In this document: piece after piece, positions 1-7,717 of the stretch
Layout of the letters: the number at the start of each line of letters is the position of its first letter
How positions within the stretch are numbered: the stretch's first letter is position 1
Program-made: the position numbers and the translations under genes
Virus record (IMG/VR): IMGVR_UViG_3300023276_000002
Location: 1-39,843 of that record
Source: a virus
Strand: one strand, 5' to 3'
Length of the DNA: 39,843 nucleotides
Notes under the pieces: generated by a model
The model's database searches: none
The model's input: the letters and a program-made list of their open reading frames with translations, nothing else
What the model was told of the DNA's origin: nothing

Positions 1-35
1 AGCAGTCAACTGGTATTATGCACGCGACCGTCTAG
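1..35 (+). CDS. Major capsid protein, 3' end (duplicate of the copy ending at 39751)
   Basis: This is the C-terminal tail of the capsid gene that begins at 38639, repeated here because of the terminal overlap. It ends with a TAG at 33-35 followed directly by TAA. It is partial only because the circular genome was cut inside the gene. Confidence 0.9.
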   Translation, partial: QSTGIMHATV

Positions 36-58
36 TAATTAGATGGCCAATAATAAAC

Positions 59-79
59 GCCGCTTAATTGCGGCTTTTT
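59..79 (+). terminator. Intrinsic terminator after the capsid gene
   Basis: A GCCGC stem, a TTAATT loop and a GCGGC arm are followed at once by five T. It separates the capsid transcript from the connector and tail genes. Repeated at 39775-39795 by the terminal overlap. Confidence 0.8.
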
Positions 80-112
80 GGTAGAAGAGTTTAATTAATT
101 GGATTGATAATC

Positions 113-283
113 ATGGCTAAATACACTGTAATTGCAAAGCACACGCTAGATCATAAAGTTGGTGATATTATTGAATTAACTGATTTGCAGGCTAAAAATT
201 TAGCTAATAAAGTTGAGCTATTGCCTGTAGAAGAAAAGCCAGTTAAAAAAGAGCCAAAGAAAATCAAAAAGAGCGCTAAATAA
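113..283 (+). CDS. Small lysine-rich protein downstream of the capsid gene
   Basis: 56 residues starting at the ATG at 113. The C-terminal third is mostly Lys, Glu and Pro (a run like KPVKKEPKKIKKSAK), the N-terminal part is mixed and probably folded. The TAA stop overlaps the ATG of the next gene (TAATG at 281-285), so the two are translationally coupled. Short basic proteins between the capsid and head-tail connector genes are common in siphophages; a role in head completion is a guess from position only. The start codon also appears at the very end of the contig because of the overlap. Confidence 0.75.
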   Translation: MAKYTVIAKHTLDHKVGDIIELTDLQAKNLANKVELLPVEEKPVKKEPKKIKKSAK

Positions 284-651
284 TGAGCCGCGTAACTCCT
301 GCTGAAGTAACGGCGATCGTAGCTACTGATCTTGATGATGCCACAATTCAAATATGGATTGATGGCTCTAGTGCTATTGTTGATTCAAACGCCGCTTGTA
401 TTGGCGGTGATGAAGCTCTGTTAACAAAAGTAGAGCTTTATCTATCTGCGCACAATGTAACGCTACAGGATCCAGCGAACAAAGGTCCAGTTACAAAAGA
501 AAAGCTTGATGTATTGGAAACGACTTACGCGTCGGCTCCATTGGTTAAAAATAGCATTGAAAGCACCCCTTATGGCGTAATGGCTAATCAGCTTGCTGGT
601 GGTTGCTTGGATGATTACAAGAAAGATTGCGCAACGGTTGAGTTTTACTAA
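283..651 (+). CDS. Head-tail connector (adaptor-like, first after capsid)
   Basis: 122 residues. The position (first conserved gene after capsid, before a stopper-sized gene and an HK97 gp10-like gene) and the mostly helical, acidic composition fit the head-tail adaptor that binds the portal ring (HK97 gp6 / DUF4054-like group). The N-terminus begins with a helix-like VTPAEVTAIVATDLDD segment, as in many such adaptors that start by a short index helix. Stop and the next ATG share 651 (TAATG). The family assignment is from size, order and pattern; no catalytic motif exists to confirm it. Confidence 0.55.
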   Translation: MSRVTPAEVTAIVATDLDDATIQIWIDGSSAIVDSNAACIGGDEALLTKVELYLSAHNVTLQDPANKGPVTKEKLDVLETTYASAPLVKNSIESTPYGVMANQLAGGCLDDYKKDCATVEFY

Positions 652-1016
652 TGGCCTTTGATTACGAAGCGGCGAGATTAACCGCTGAATCTATAATCGC
701 AAACTTTGGCGAGACTGGTACTGTAACCAAAAAAGGCGCGACTGGTGGAACTGATGCTTTTGGTGATCCAAAGCCTGATGAGCCTGATATTGTGATCGAT
801 GGAATTATAACGCCACTGCTCAGATATAAATCAGGCGAGATTGACGGCGAAAGAATTATAATGGGTGATGCATACGTATTTTTTTCAAGTGAAACATCAC
901 CAGAAATAGGAATGCAAACCGATGTAAACGGCATAACAATGACCATTAAAGATATCACCGATTTAAGTTCTGCTGCTGGTGTTAATATATTTAGAAAGCT
1001 TCAATTAAGGAAATAG
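651..1016 (+). CDS. Head-tail joining (stopper-like) protein
   Basis: 121 residues, predicted mostly beta, with an N-terminal helix then repeated short strands (for example DAYVFFSS, ITMTIKDI). Size, fold pattern and place between an adaptor-like and a gp10-like gene fit the stopper / head-closure protein that seals the filled head. It starts in a TAATG overlap with the gene before it and ends 1 base before the next ATG. The function is inferred from gene order. Confidence 0.5.
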   Translation: MAFDYEAARLTAESIIANFGETGTVTKKGATGGTDAFGDPKPDEPDIVIDGIITPLLRYKSGEIDGERIIMGDAYVFFSSETSPEIGMQTDVNGITMTIKDITDLSSAAGVNIFRKLQLRK

Positions 1017-1017
1017 G

Positions 1018-1428
1018 ATGACTATTAAAATTGTTTTACCTGATGAAGATGGAGTTAAAACTTGCAACGGGACTAAGGTCTTTGGTGACAAAGGCAATGA
1101 AATAAGCGGCGTTGAATCTATTAAAATCCACATGCAATCAGGCTCGATGTTAACGGCAGAGGTAGGGGTTTATATCGGTTCAATAGATAATATGGATAAT
1201 ATCCACGCATTGCTTTGCACTGAAACTCTAGAGCAGGTTGCAGCGCTTCACGGCAAAAAACTTATTGATATCGATGGTAGCTCACTAGCCGCTATTGATT
1301 TTAAAGTTGACTTCAAGCAGGTTGATGGGTTCAAGCAAATTCTTGAAACGATAGCAAAGTACAACGATCAATTGCCAGATGGAATGCAGGAAGATTTGAA
1401 AGCTGCATTTAATATCATAAATGGCTAA
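1018..1428 (+). CDS. Hypothetical structural-cluster protein
   Basis: 136 residues starting one base after the stop of the previous gene; its end overlaps the next start by 8 bases. The N-terminal half looks beta-rich (TIKIVLPDEDG, SGSMLTAEVGVYIG), the C-terminal half helical (VDGFKQILETIAKYNDQL). I do not recognise the family. It sits inside the connector cassette between stopper-like and gp10-like genes, so a virion or assembly role is likely but unproven. It could be an extra connector component that is not found in the classic HK97 order. Confidence 0.6.
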   Translation: MTIKIVLPDEDGVKTCNGTKVFGDKGNEISGVESIKIHMQSGSMLTAEVGVYIGSIDNMDNIHALLCTETLEQVAALHGKKLIDIDGSSLAAIDFKVDFKQVDGFKQILETIAKYNDQLPDGMQEDLKAAFNIING

Positions 1429-1825
1429 CCAATGGCAAAAGATAAATAAGCGAAACAAAGAGCGATTAAGGCTAGTCGCTCAAGAGTCCTATACTGAAAC
1501 TGCATCAAAGGTTATAGTCTCATCTCCAGTTGATGAGGGATTATTCCGCAATAATTGGATGTCTGGATTAAATGAGCCGAACACAAGCACGACAACGGCA
1601 ACGGCTAAAAAAGGTTTTGGAGCAAAAGGCGGCGCAAGGTTTACAGAGTTTTTGCATTTAAGCACTCAATTTAAGCTCGGTGATCAGATGTTTTTAACTA
1701 ACTCATTGCCTTACGCAAGACGCTTAGAATACGGTCACTCATCAATGGCACCCCAAGGGATGGTGAGAATAGCAGCGGCTCAATGGCCTCTTGTAGTTGA
1801 ACGAATAGCGAAGAAGATACGATGA
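1421..1825 (+). CDS. HK97 gp10-like tail/connector protein
   Basis: 134 residues. The C-terminal half carries the pattern typical of HK97 gp10-like phage proteins: LPYARRLEYG, then a short segment and APQGMVR, at about residues 104-119. The N-terminus is strongly basic. Proteins of this family act at the head-tail junction or in tail completion. It overlaps the upstream gene by 8 bases and the downstream gene by 4 (ATGA), consistent with one polycistronic message. Confidence 0.75.
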   Translation: MANQWQKINKRNKERLRLVAQESYTETASKVIVSSPVDEGLFRNNWMSGLNEPNTSTTTATAKKGFGAKGGARFTEFLHLSTQFKLGDQMFLTNSLPYARRLEYGHSSMAPQGMVRIAAAQWPLVVERIAKKIR

Positions 1826-2238
1826 TAAGTAAAAACGACTTAGCGAAAGCATTATTGAATCAGGCTAGAGTTATATCTACAGCCAATAGTTACCTGTTAA
1901 TTCCTAACGGTGCGACTTATGAGCCTGATCCCAACACTACATACATTCAAGAGTTTATGATTTATGGCGATGATAACAGCATTGGAATGGCGGACTGCTC
2001 AAGCGACATTCAGCTAGGAATTTACCAGATCAACATAAACACGCCAAAATCACTAGAAGGTGCAAAATGGTTAGGGCTGAAAATTGCAGATATATTTCAA
2101 GCTGGATTTGCTAGAGGAACACAGCTTACCTATAACGGGCAAATGGTAAGAACAAAGAATTCATCTATTCAACCGATGGATGGCGATGATACGCACGAAA
2201 TTCATATTTTAAGCGTGTCGTATAGCGTGATAAACTAA
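1822..2238 (+). CDS. Tail terminator protein
   Basis: 138 residues. It lies exactly where lambda gpU-like / DUF4128 tail terminators lie, between the gp10-like gene and the tail tube gene. The sequence shows a helix, then the beta pattern ending in HEIHILSVSYSVIN, which is how many tail terminators finish. The protein would cap the growing tail tube when the tape measure length is reached and then bind the head. Start overlaps the preceding stop (ATGA). No invariant motif exists, so the call rests on order and overall pattern. Confidence 0.6.
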   Translation: MISKNDLAKALLNQARVISTANSYLLIPNGATYEPDPNTTYIQEFMIYGDDNSIGMADCSSDIQLGIYQININTPKSLEGAKWLGLKIADIFQAGFARGTQLTYNGQMVRTKNSSIQPMDGDDTHEIHILSVSYSVIN

Positions 2239-2296
2239 CACTAGCGTAACCGCTAATCAGTTACGTGATAACTTTAAACTAAATAAGGGCTTAATT

Positions 2297-2749
2297 ATGT
2301 CTTGTGATACAGATATTCAAACAACGGCGGGATCGGTTATTGCAATCGGCCCCGCACCTGCAACTTTCGATCTAGCTGGTTATGACGCCGTTAGTGTTGA
2401 GGATATTGGCGAAGTCACCGACATTGGTGATATTGGCAAGCTATTCAATACAGCCACTCATACGCCGCTTGCTGGGCGCCAAGTTGTTGAGAAGAAAACA
2501 TCATACAACTTACAGCACCCATCGTTAACACTTGCTATTGCCGACTCTAATCAGGGGCAGATTGACGCTAAAGCGGCGCTTGAAAGTGATGATTGCTACA
2601 CGATTAAAATAACGCGACAGGACTTGTCTGTAATTTATTTTTCAGCGCAAGTATCAGGTTTTGTTGTTTCTTTCACTACGGACGCATTTGAAAACGGATC
2701 TATTTCGTTATTAAGTCAAACTGCTCCACTACCTAAACCAGCACCATAA
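2297..2749 (+). CDS. Major tail tube protein
   Basis: 150 residues, following the tail terminator gene and preceding the tail chaperones, the usual place of the tube protein. The pattern fits tube proteins: an N-terminal strand region, EDIGEVTDIGDIGKLFN near residues 36-52, a conserved-looking loop (TPLAGRQVVEKKTSYN), an acidic central helix and a final beta strand (FENGSISLLSQTAP). It would form stacked hexamer rings. AAGGG lies upstream of the ATG. A 58-base gap before it contains a CGTAAC/GTTACG inverted repeat, which may set expression of this abundant protein. Confidence 0.75.
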   Translation: MSCDTDIQTTAGSVIAIGPAPATFDLAGYDAVSVEDIGEVTDIGDIGKLFNTATHTPLAGRQVVEKKTSYNLQHPSLTLAIADSNQGQIDAKAALESDDCYTIKITRQDLSVIYFSAQVSGFVVSFTTDAFENGSISLLSQTAPLPKPAP

Positions 2750-2759
2750 GGGGTGAATC

Positions 2760-3113
2760 ATGGCAGAAATTACTAAAACTTTAGTTGCTGGCTCTGTTCC
2801 TGTTGTAGTTAGCGTAACCACTTTGGGTGCATCTGACACGATAGACTTCAAAGCTGGCGTGAGTGCAACGCTTATTCTCAATAATGTAACGGCTGGCGCT
2901 CTAACTCCTACAATTACAGGTGCCGATTCGGTAACGTATCCAGCTACCGCACTAGGCAATATCGATACATCTGGCGGATTTGTGTTCCCTGCTGTTGTTG
3001 GCGTAGGTGAAGTGCAATCAATTAAGCTTGATAATATCAGCGGTTGGCTACAGGGGGTTATCACTGTAACTGGTGCAGACGGCATTGAAGCTCAATTAAT
3101 TGAGTATGCATAG
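2760..3113 (+). CDS. Small beta-rich virion-like protein after the tail tube gene
   Basis: 117 residues, starting 10 bases after the tube gene with an AAGGGG ribosome site. The composition (many Val, Thr, Ala, Gly, almost no Cys or Trp) and alternating hydrophobic pattern indicate an all-beta fold, as in decoration or Ig-like modules. I do not recognise a named family. Its place between tube and chaperones suggests a tail-surface decoration or minor tube component; this is inference. Confidence 0.6.
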   Translation: MAEITKTLVAGSVPVVVSVTTLGASDTIDFKAGVSATLILNNVTAGALTPTITGADSVTYPATALGNIDTSGGFVFPAVVGVGEVQSIKLDNISGWLQGVITVTGADGIEAQLIEYA

Positions 3114-3150
3114 AGTTATCTGATACAATTATTTTTACATTGAAAGTTTT

Positions 3151-3212
3151 ACGGTAAAAGACGGCAGTCCGGCGACCCCATCCACCGCCACCGTAATTTT
3201 AAATTTTGGATG
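3151..3212 (+). other. GC-rich structured element, possible H-type pseudoknot
   Basis: This 118-base gap before the chaperone gene holds an island much richer in G+C than its surroundings. ACGGT (3151-3155) pairs with ACCGT (3190-3194), GGC (3163-3165) with GCC (3187-3189), and CATCCA in the loop (3179-3184) is complementary to TGGATG just downstream (3207-3212). Together these make an H-type pseudoknot. There is no T-run for termination. A role as leader or processing signal for the chaperone and tape measure message is inference; folding was done by eye. Confidence 0.4.
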
Positions 3213-3231
3213 ATAATACAAGGCATGAATT

Positions 3232-3654
3232 ATGGACTTAAATAAACTAGCAGTATCACAAAAATCTTACACTTTAGAGCTAAAGGCACCATTGTCAATT
3301 AAGGCTGAGGGCGTAATTGCAGGCGAGTCAATCAGCGATGGTAAAGGCGGCTTTTTATCAATTGATATTTTATCTAGTGATACAAATATCATGAAGAAAG
3401 CGCTGTCTGAAGCAATGCGCGATGCTCGTAAGGCGTTAAAAGGTTCTGACGAAATCACAGAGCGTGAATCATATTTAATTCAGTGTCGAGCTTTGGCAAA
3501 GGCAACAACTGGCTGTAACTTAATCTCGGACGGCAAGGCAGTTGTTCATTCAGAGGATTACATTTTTGAGCTGATCTCTCTTCCTGATTTTACATGGATT
3601 AAAGAGCAGTTAACTCGCGAAATGGATAACCGCGCAAATTTTATCAAAAGCTAA
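3232..3654 (+). CDS. Tail assembly chaperone, short form (lambda gpG-like)
   Basis: 140 residues. It sits directly before a second frame-shifted open frame and the tape measure, the invariant arrangement of tail chaperone genes. It looks like a small alpha/beta protein with a C-terminal helix (FTWIKEQLTREMDNRA). The protein would coat the tape measure and recruit tube subunits, and is absent from mature virions. Near its end (3636-3642) it contains the canonical slippery heptamer A AAT TTT in the right frame, so a fraction of ribosomes should continue into the -1 frame and make the long form. Confidence 0.8.
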   Translation: MDLNKLAVSQKSYTLELKAPLSIKAEGVIAGESISDGKGGFLSIDILSSDTNIMKKALSEAMRDARKALKGSDEITERESYLIQCRALAKATTGCNLISDGKAVVHSEDYIFELISLPDFTWIKEQLTREMDNRANFIKS

Positions 3655-4088
3655 GCGAAAGCCTTAGCTTATACGCAAAACAATTGGCGTGGCTTTGCTC
3701 TACGCCAAAAAAAAACGAAAAAGACAAAAGTCCAAAAACAAGAATTAGCGGACTAAGAAAGGGTAGTTCGGCGCTATCAATGCCTGACGCCCCTAAATTT
3801 TTGGTTGAATGTTTTGACTTGCTTGGTAGGTGCATGAGCGGAAGCATGGGCAGGGCGCCGCTCACATGGTCTGAAGTTAAGTCCTTTTCAGATCAATCTG
3901 GTTACATGTTAAGCGGCTGGGAATCAGAGCAACTAATAAATATGAGCAGGGAGTATTGCTATATGGCGCACGATGCCGATGAGATCGACTGCCCCGCACC
4001 ATATAGAAGTGACATTAAAGATGATAATGATGCATTACAAAGAATGCGGGAAAATGTAGATAAACAGTTAGATCAGTTCTTTCTATGA
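3232..4088 (+). CDS. Tail assembly chaperone, long form made by -1 frameshift (lambda gpGT-like)
   Basis: Join of 3232-3642 and 3642-4088, predicted 285 residues: 137 of the short form, then 148 from the -1 frame. The -1 frame is open from the slippery site through to the TGA at 4088 with no stop. Between the frameshift and the first possible start (TTG at 3684) it reads a sensible helix-rich segment, and the TTG itself lacks a Shine-Dalgarno sequence, which argues that this frame is reached by shifting and not by its own start. The T part would bind tube protein while the G part coats the tape measure. It is followed by a terminator and the tape measure gene. Confidence 0.75.
3636..3670 (+). 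promoter_or_regulatory. Programmed -1 ribosomal frameshift signal
   Basis: Slippery heptamer A AAT TTT at 3636-3642, in phase with the upstream gene. A 5-nt spacer (3643-3647) is followed by a perfect 8-bp hairpin, AAGCTAAG (3648-3655) and CTTAGCTT (3663-3670), with a 7-nt loop. All three parts have the spacing known for bacterial -1 frameshift cassettes. The hairpin includes the short form's own stop codon (3652-3654). Confidence 0.8.
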
Positions 4089-4120
4089 TAAAAACAAAGT
4101 CTCTACGAGGCAGAATAAAT

Positions 4121-4144
4121 AGCCGCGTTAATTCGCGGCTGTTT
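4121..4144 (+). terminator. Intrinsic terminator between chaperones and tape measure
   Basis: AGCCGCG, TTAATT loop, CGCGGCT, then GTTTT. Same loop as at 59-79 and 26163-26184. The T-run is interrupted by one G, so termination may be partial and act to set the level of tape measure relative to tube protein. Confidence 0.65.
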
Positions 4145-4165
4145 TGTATATAAGGTGAAATAATT

Positions 4166-7100
4166 ATGGCGGCTGATATAGCAAAGCTAGGTTTCTCGGT
4201 TGACACCAAAGGCTTGGAAAAAGGAGAGAAATCTCTAAATAAATTTAGCAAAACTGGCGAAAAAACCGAGAGAAAAGTCGGTAAGCTTGAAAGTAAATTT
4301 AAGTCTTTTGGTAAAAATGCAAGCGCCGCTGTATCCGCTGTCGATGGTCCATTGGGCGGTATATCTTCAAGAATATCTGCATTAACTACCGTCGCAACTG
4401 CTGGAGGGGCGGCAATGACCGCTCTTGCTGTTGGCGTTACCGCTGCAACTTTTGCGATCTCGAAGGGTGTAAAGGAGCTTGATGAACTACAAGTATCCTT
4501 AGCGAAAACAGAGGCGATAATTAAAGCAACCGGAGGTGCGGCAGGCAAGACAGGCGAACAATTAGCATCTCAGGCTCAAGATATAGCATTCTCGACACTA
4601 GCAAGCGTTGAAGGTATATCAAAGGCTCAAGGCGTATTACTTACGTTTAAAGCTATTAGCTTAGATGTGTTCGATGATGCAATTAGACTATCGCAAGATA
4701 TGGCATCTGTTATGGGAGGTGATGCATCAACACAGGCGCTACGGCTTGGTAAGGCGTTAAATGCGCCAGCAGCAGGAATGGGCGCACTCGCTATAGCGGG
4801 GTTTAAATTTACAGAGCAGCAAAAAGCAAGCGCCAAGGCATTTGAAGAAAACGGTCAAATTCTAAAAGCGCAATCGATCATATTAGATGAAGTAAAAGGT
4901 CAGCTAGAGGGCGTGGCAGAAAACATAGCAGGTAAAACGCTATCAGGCTCACTTGATACAATGGGACAGGCGTTCGATAACTTCACTGTGCGAATTGCTA
5001 CAAATATAGGCGCCCTAGAAACATTTAAAGGATTTATTGATAAGTTAAATGTCGGGATAGTTGGTAGGACAAAAGAGTTATCACCAGACTCAGCAGCTCA
5101 AGCGGCAGATAAGGCTATGCAATTGGTGTGGGAGATTGCTGATGCAGAAGAAAAAGCTGCAAATATGGTGGGCGGGATTAGAAAAGATGCTCATTTGGCT
5201 AGAGTTGAGAATCTAAAGAAAGAGCGACAGTCCTATCTTGATTATGCATCGGCAGTATCGCAATCAGAAAATAAAATATTAACAGCTCGAAGCGATGCAG
5301 TATTAGCATCTGTTAAGCTTGCGGAAGAAAACAGAAAAGCAGCATTAGCAGCCAAAGCGATTGAAGATGCAAAACCATTTGAGAAGTGGAAAAAATCAAT
5401 AGAAGAGTTTCAAACTCCACTGCAAAAATTACAAGCCGAACTGACAAAAATAAACGAAGGCTTATCAAGCGGGAAACTTGAGGCTGGCTCTGGTGTTTCT
5501 GCTTACCTATCAGATCTAAAAGAAAAAATAGATAAAATAAACGAGTCTAGCGGTGATAGCTCATATCTAGAGTGGGTTGATTCAATTGCAAGCGAAACAA
5601 CGATCAGAAAACTGCAAAGCCTTAGCGATGAAATAACAGAAGTATGGCTTGCAATGGACGCTGGAGATATAAGCGAATCTGTCGGGATGCAGGCAATAGA
5701 TACGCTAGAAGATAAAATTAAAGGGCTTAAAACAACTGTTGATAAGACTGATATTTTTGGCGGAATGACTGACTCAATAGGCGAGTCACTAAAAGCAATG
5801 CAGGGCTTTACGGACACTGGCTCAAAAGAATACGAAAAACTAGGTGTTGCTATTCAAGCTGTAAATGCTATTCAAGCGATCGGTGCTGTTATTAACCAAG
5901 GGCAAGGCGATCCTTACTCTGCATTTGGTCGGATGGCCGCAATGGCCGCGTCTATGGCGGCGCTTGGGCAATCAATCGGTGGTCTTAGTAGCGGCTTTCA
6001 AGATCAATCAGCTGCAAATCAAGGCGCTCAAGGTCTTAACGTTTGGGGTGAAAAATCAGAATCAATTGCAAATAGCATAGATATAACAGCAGATGCAACC
6101 GACAGGCTAGTTGGTATAAATACTGGAATGCTAAAAGCTTTGCAGGCAATGCAGGCAGGCATAAGCGGTGCTTCTGGAATTGCGGCGCGTGGGGCGAGCG
6201 GTGCAGGATTTGGATATAGTCCTGATGTTACAAGCAATTTAGCAGGAAGCATGTTAGGCAAGACAACAGACTTCTTCGCTAACTATCTAGGCGATCAAAA
6301 CGAGTTTTTATCAAATGCATTTAATTTAATGTCTGGTGGGTTCTTAACCGACAAGATCGGGCGAATGCTTGGCGGCTCGTCTAGCGTGGTCGATTCTGGC
6401 ATTGAAATTCTTGGCGGTACTTTGTCAGATATTATAGATGGGGCGTCTGTATTTGCGTTTAGACAAACAGAGTCTAAAAAATATCGATGGTCAAGCACGA
6501 AAACACATAGAGAGCTGCAATTACTAGACGATGCAAGCACGCAGTTTACGCTTGTTTTCTCGTCACTTGCTGACGCTGTGTTTACTGGTGCAACCTCTTT
6601 GGGTATGGCTGGCTCGGATGTTGAAGAGGCGATAAATAATTTTCAAATAGCAACCACTAAAATATCACTAAAAGGATTAAGCCTAGAAAATCAGCAGAAA
6701 GAAATTGAAGCCGTATTTAGTCAGATGTTTGACAATCTTTCTGGTGCAGTTGTTCCGTTCCTTGCTGACTTCCAAAGAACAGGCGAAGGACTAGGCGAGA
6801 CACTTTCTAGACTATCGGTTGAAGTTGCAACGGCTGATTTTGCAGTTAAGAATCTAGGGATCAACCTTGGCGACAAGCTTGCCGATCCGCAAATGTACAC
6901 GCAAATCGCAGACAACCTAGCAATGATTACTGGAGGAATTGAAAGCTTCGCTAGCAAAACAGCTTCATTTATTGATACTTTTGCACCTGATTCAGTTAAG
7001 TTTGAAATGTACAGCGGCGCGCTTACTGAGCAACTTGCGGCTGTTGGACTTGCCGTTCCTGCCTCAGCAGATGCGTTTTTTGCTCTAATGCAATCATTAG

Positions 7101-7717
7101 ATGGCACAACTGAGGCTGGAAGAGGGCAAATCGCGGCCCTGCTAAACTCTCAAGAAGTAGCGAGCGGATATTATGACCAACTAGAAGAGCTGAACGGCTC
7201 GTTATCAAGCCTCGCAAAGTCTCTGCGGGGCACAATCGAGAGTATTTACGGCATTAGCTATACAACCTCGCAAATTACGCTAGAGGCCGCATTAAGCTCT
7301 GCTAAATTGGGGGATTTCAGTAAAGCACTAGAGCTTAATTTATCAAATGTAGCACCGTCTATTACTGATTTTAGCTCAATGGCTGATTACAAGTTTGCAC
7401 AGGCTGCGACTGCAAATAAACTTGAAGAGTTGGCGAGCCTTGCAGATGGAACGGCAACGGTTCAAGATATGACGCTCACAGCAAATCAAGAGCAAGTTGC
7501 ATTGCTAACAAGTATCAATCAAAACACTGCGAGCGCTTATGTGCCACAACAGACACAATCGCAAAACAATGATACAATGGTTTTAGAGTTGAAAGCGATA
7601 CGCGAGGAGTTAGAGTTGATTAAACATGCAGATACAGCAACAGCCAAATCAACAGCTAAATCAGCAAATCATTTGCAGAACATTGATTATGATGGCGTAG
7701 AGGTAATTAACGCGTGA
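4166..7717 (+). CDS. Tail tape measure protein
   Basis: 1183 residues, the longest gene. It has the expected features: a conserved start (IAKLGFSVDTKGLEKG, as in lambda gpH-like tape measures), long helical coiled-coil stretches rich in Ala, Lys, Glu and Gln, a hydrophobic segment near residues 85-110 (TVATAGGAAMTALAVG), and a glycine/alanine-rich central region. At the usual 0.15 nm per residue it would set a tail of about 175 nm. AAGGTG lies upstream of the ATG. The 3' end overlaps the next start as GTGA. No lytic domain (no lysozyme or peptidase motif) is visible by eye. Confidence 0.9.
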   Translation: MAADIAKLGFSVDTKGLEKGEKSLNKFSKTGEKTERKVGKLESKFKSFGKNASAAVSAVDGPLGGISSRISALTTVATAGGAAMTALAVGVTAATFAISKGVKELDELQVSLAKTEAIIKATGGAAGKTGEQLASQAQDIAFSTLASVEGISKAQGVLLTFKAISLDVFDDAIRLSQDMASVMGGDASTQALRLGKALNAPAAGMGALAIAGFKFTEQQKASAKAFEENGQILKAQSIILDEVKGQLEGVAENIAGKTLSGSLDTMGQAFDNFTVRIATNIGALETFKGFIDKLNVGIVGRTKELSPDSAAQAADKAMQLVWEIADAEEKAANMVGGIRKDAHLARVENLKKERQSYLDYASAVSQSENKILTARSDAVLASVKLAEENRKAALAAKAIEDAKPFEKWKKSIEEFQTPLQKLQAELTKINEGLSSGKLEAGSGVSAYLSDLKEKIDKINESSGDSSYLEWVDSIASETTIRKLQSLSDEITEVWLAMDAGDISESVGMQAIDTLEDKIKGLKTTVDKTDIFGGMTDSIGESLKAMQGFTDTGSKEYEKLGVAIQAVNAIQAIGAVINQGQGDPYSAFGRMAAMAASMAALGQSIGGLSSGFQDQSAANQGAQGLNVWGEKSESIANSIDITADATDRLVGINTGMLKALQAMQAGISGASGIAARGASGAGFGYSPDVTSNLAGSMLGKTTDFFANYLGDQNEFLSNAFNLMSGGFLTDKIGRMLGGSSSVVDSGIEILGGTLSDIIDGASVFAFRQTESKKYRWSSTKTHRELQLLDDASTQFTLVFSSLADAVFTGATSLGMAGSDVEEAINNFQIATTKISLKGLSLENQQKEIEAVFSQMFDNLSGAVVPFLADFQRTGEGLGETLSRLSVEVATADFAVKNLGINLGDKLADPQMYTQIADNLAMITGGIESFASKTASFIDTFAPDSVKFEMYSGALTEQLAAVGLAVPASADAFFALMQSLDGTTEAGRGQIAALLNSQEVASGYYDQLEELNGSLSSLAKSLRGTIESIYGISYTTSQITLEAALSSAKLGDFSKALELNLSNVAPSITDFSSMADYKFAQAATANKLEELASLADGTATVQDMTLTANQEQVALLTSINQNTASAYVPQQTQSQNNDTMVLELKAIREELELIKHADTATAKSTAKSANHLQNIDYDGVEVINA

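Larger units (their letters stand above)
1..127. repeat. Terminal overlap, left copy
   Basis: Bases 1-127 are identical to 39717-39843. The copy carries the last codons of the major capsid gene, a terminator and the start of the next gene, so it reads straight through the contig join. An exact 127-base overlap is what a circular assembly graph leaves behind. I therefore read it as an assembly join of a circular or circularly permuted genome of 39,716 bp, not as a biological terminal repeat. Confidence 0.95.

Noticed and set aside
1-127. Biological direct terminal repeat or cos site
   Set aside because: A precise 127-base overlap is an assembler signature, and TerL belongs to a headful-type group.
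3684-4088. Second chaperone frame as an independent gene starting at TTG 3684
   Set aside because: No ribosome site at 3684, and the frame continues open upstream to a canonical frameshift site, so it is better explained as the long form of the 3232 gene.
4015-4548. Minus-strand open frame of 177 codons over the start of the tape measure gene
   Set aside because: It lies opposite the chaperone and tape measure genes, has biased Ala/Ser/Pro composition typical of shadow frames, and no ribosome site.
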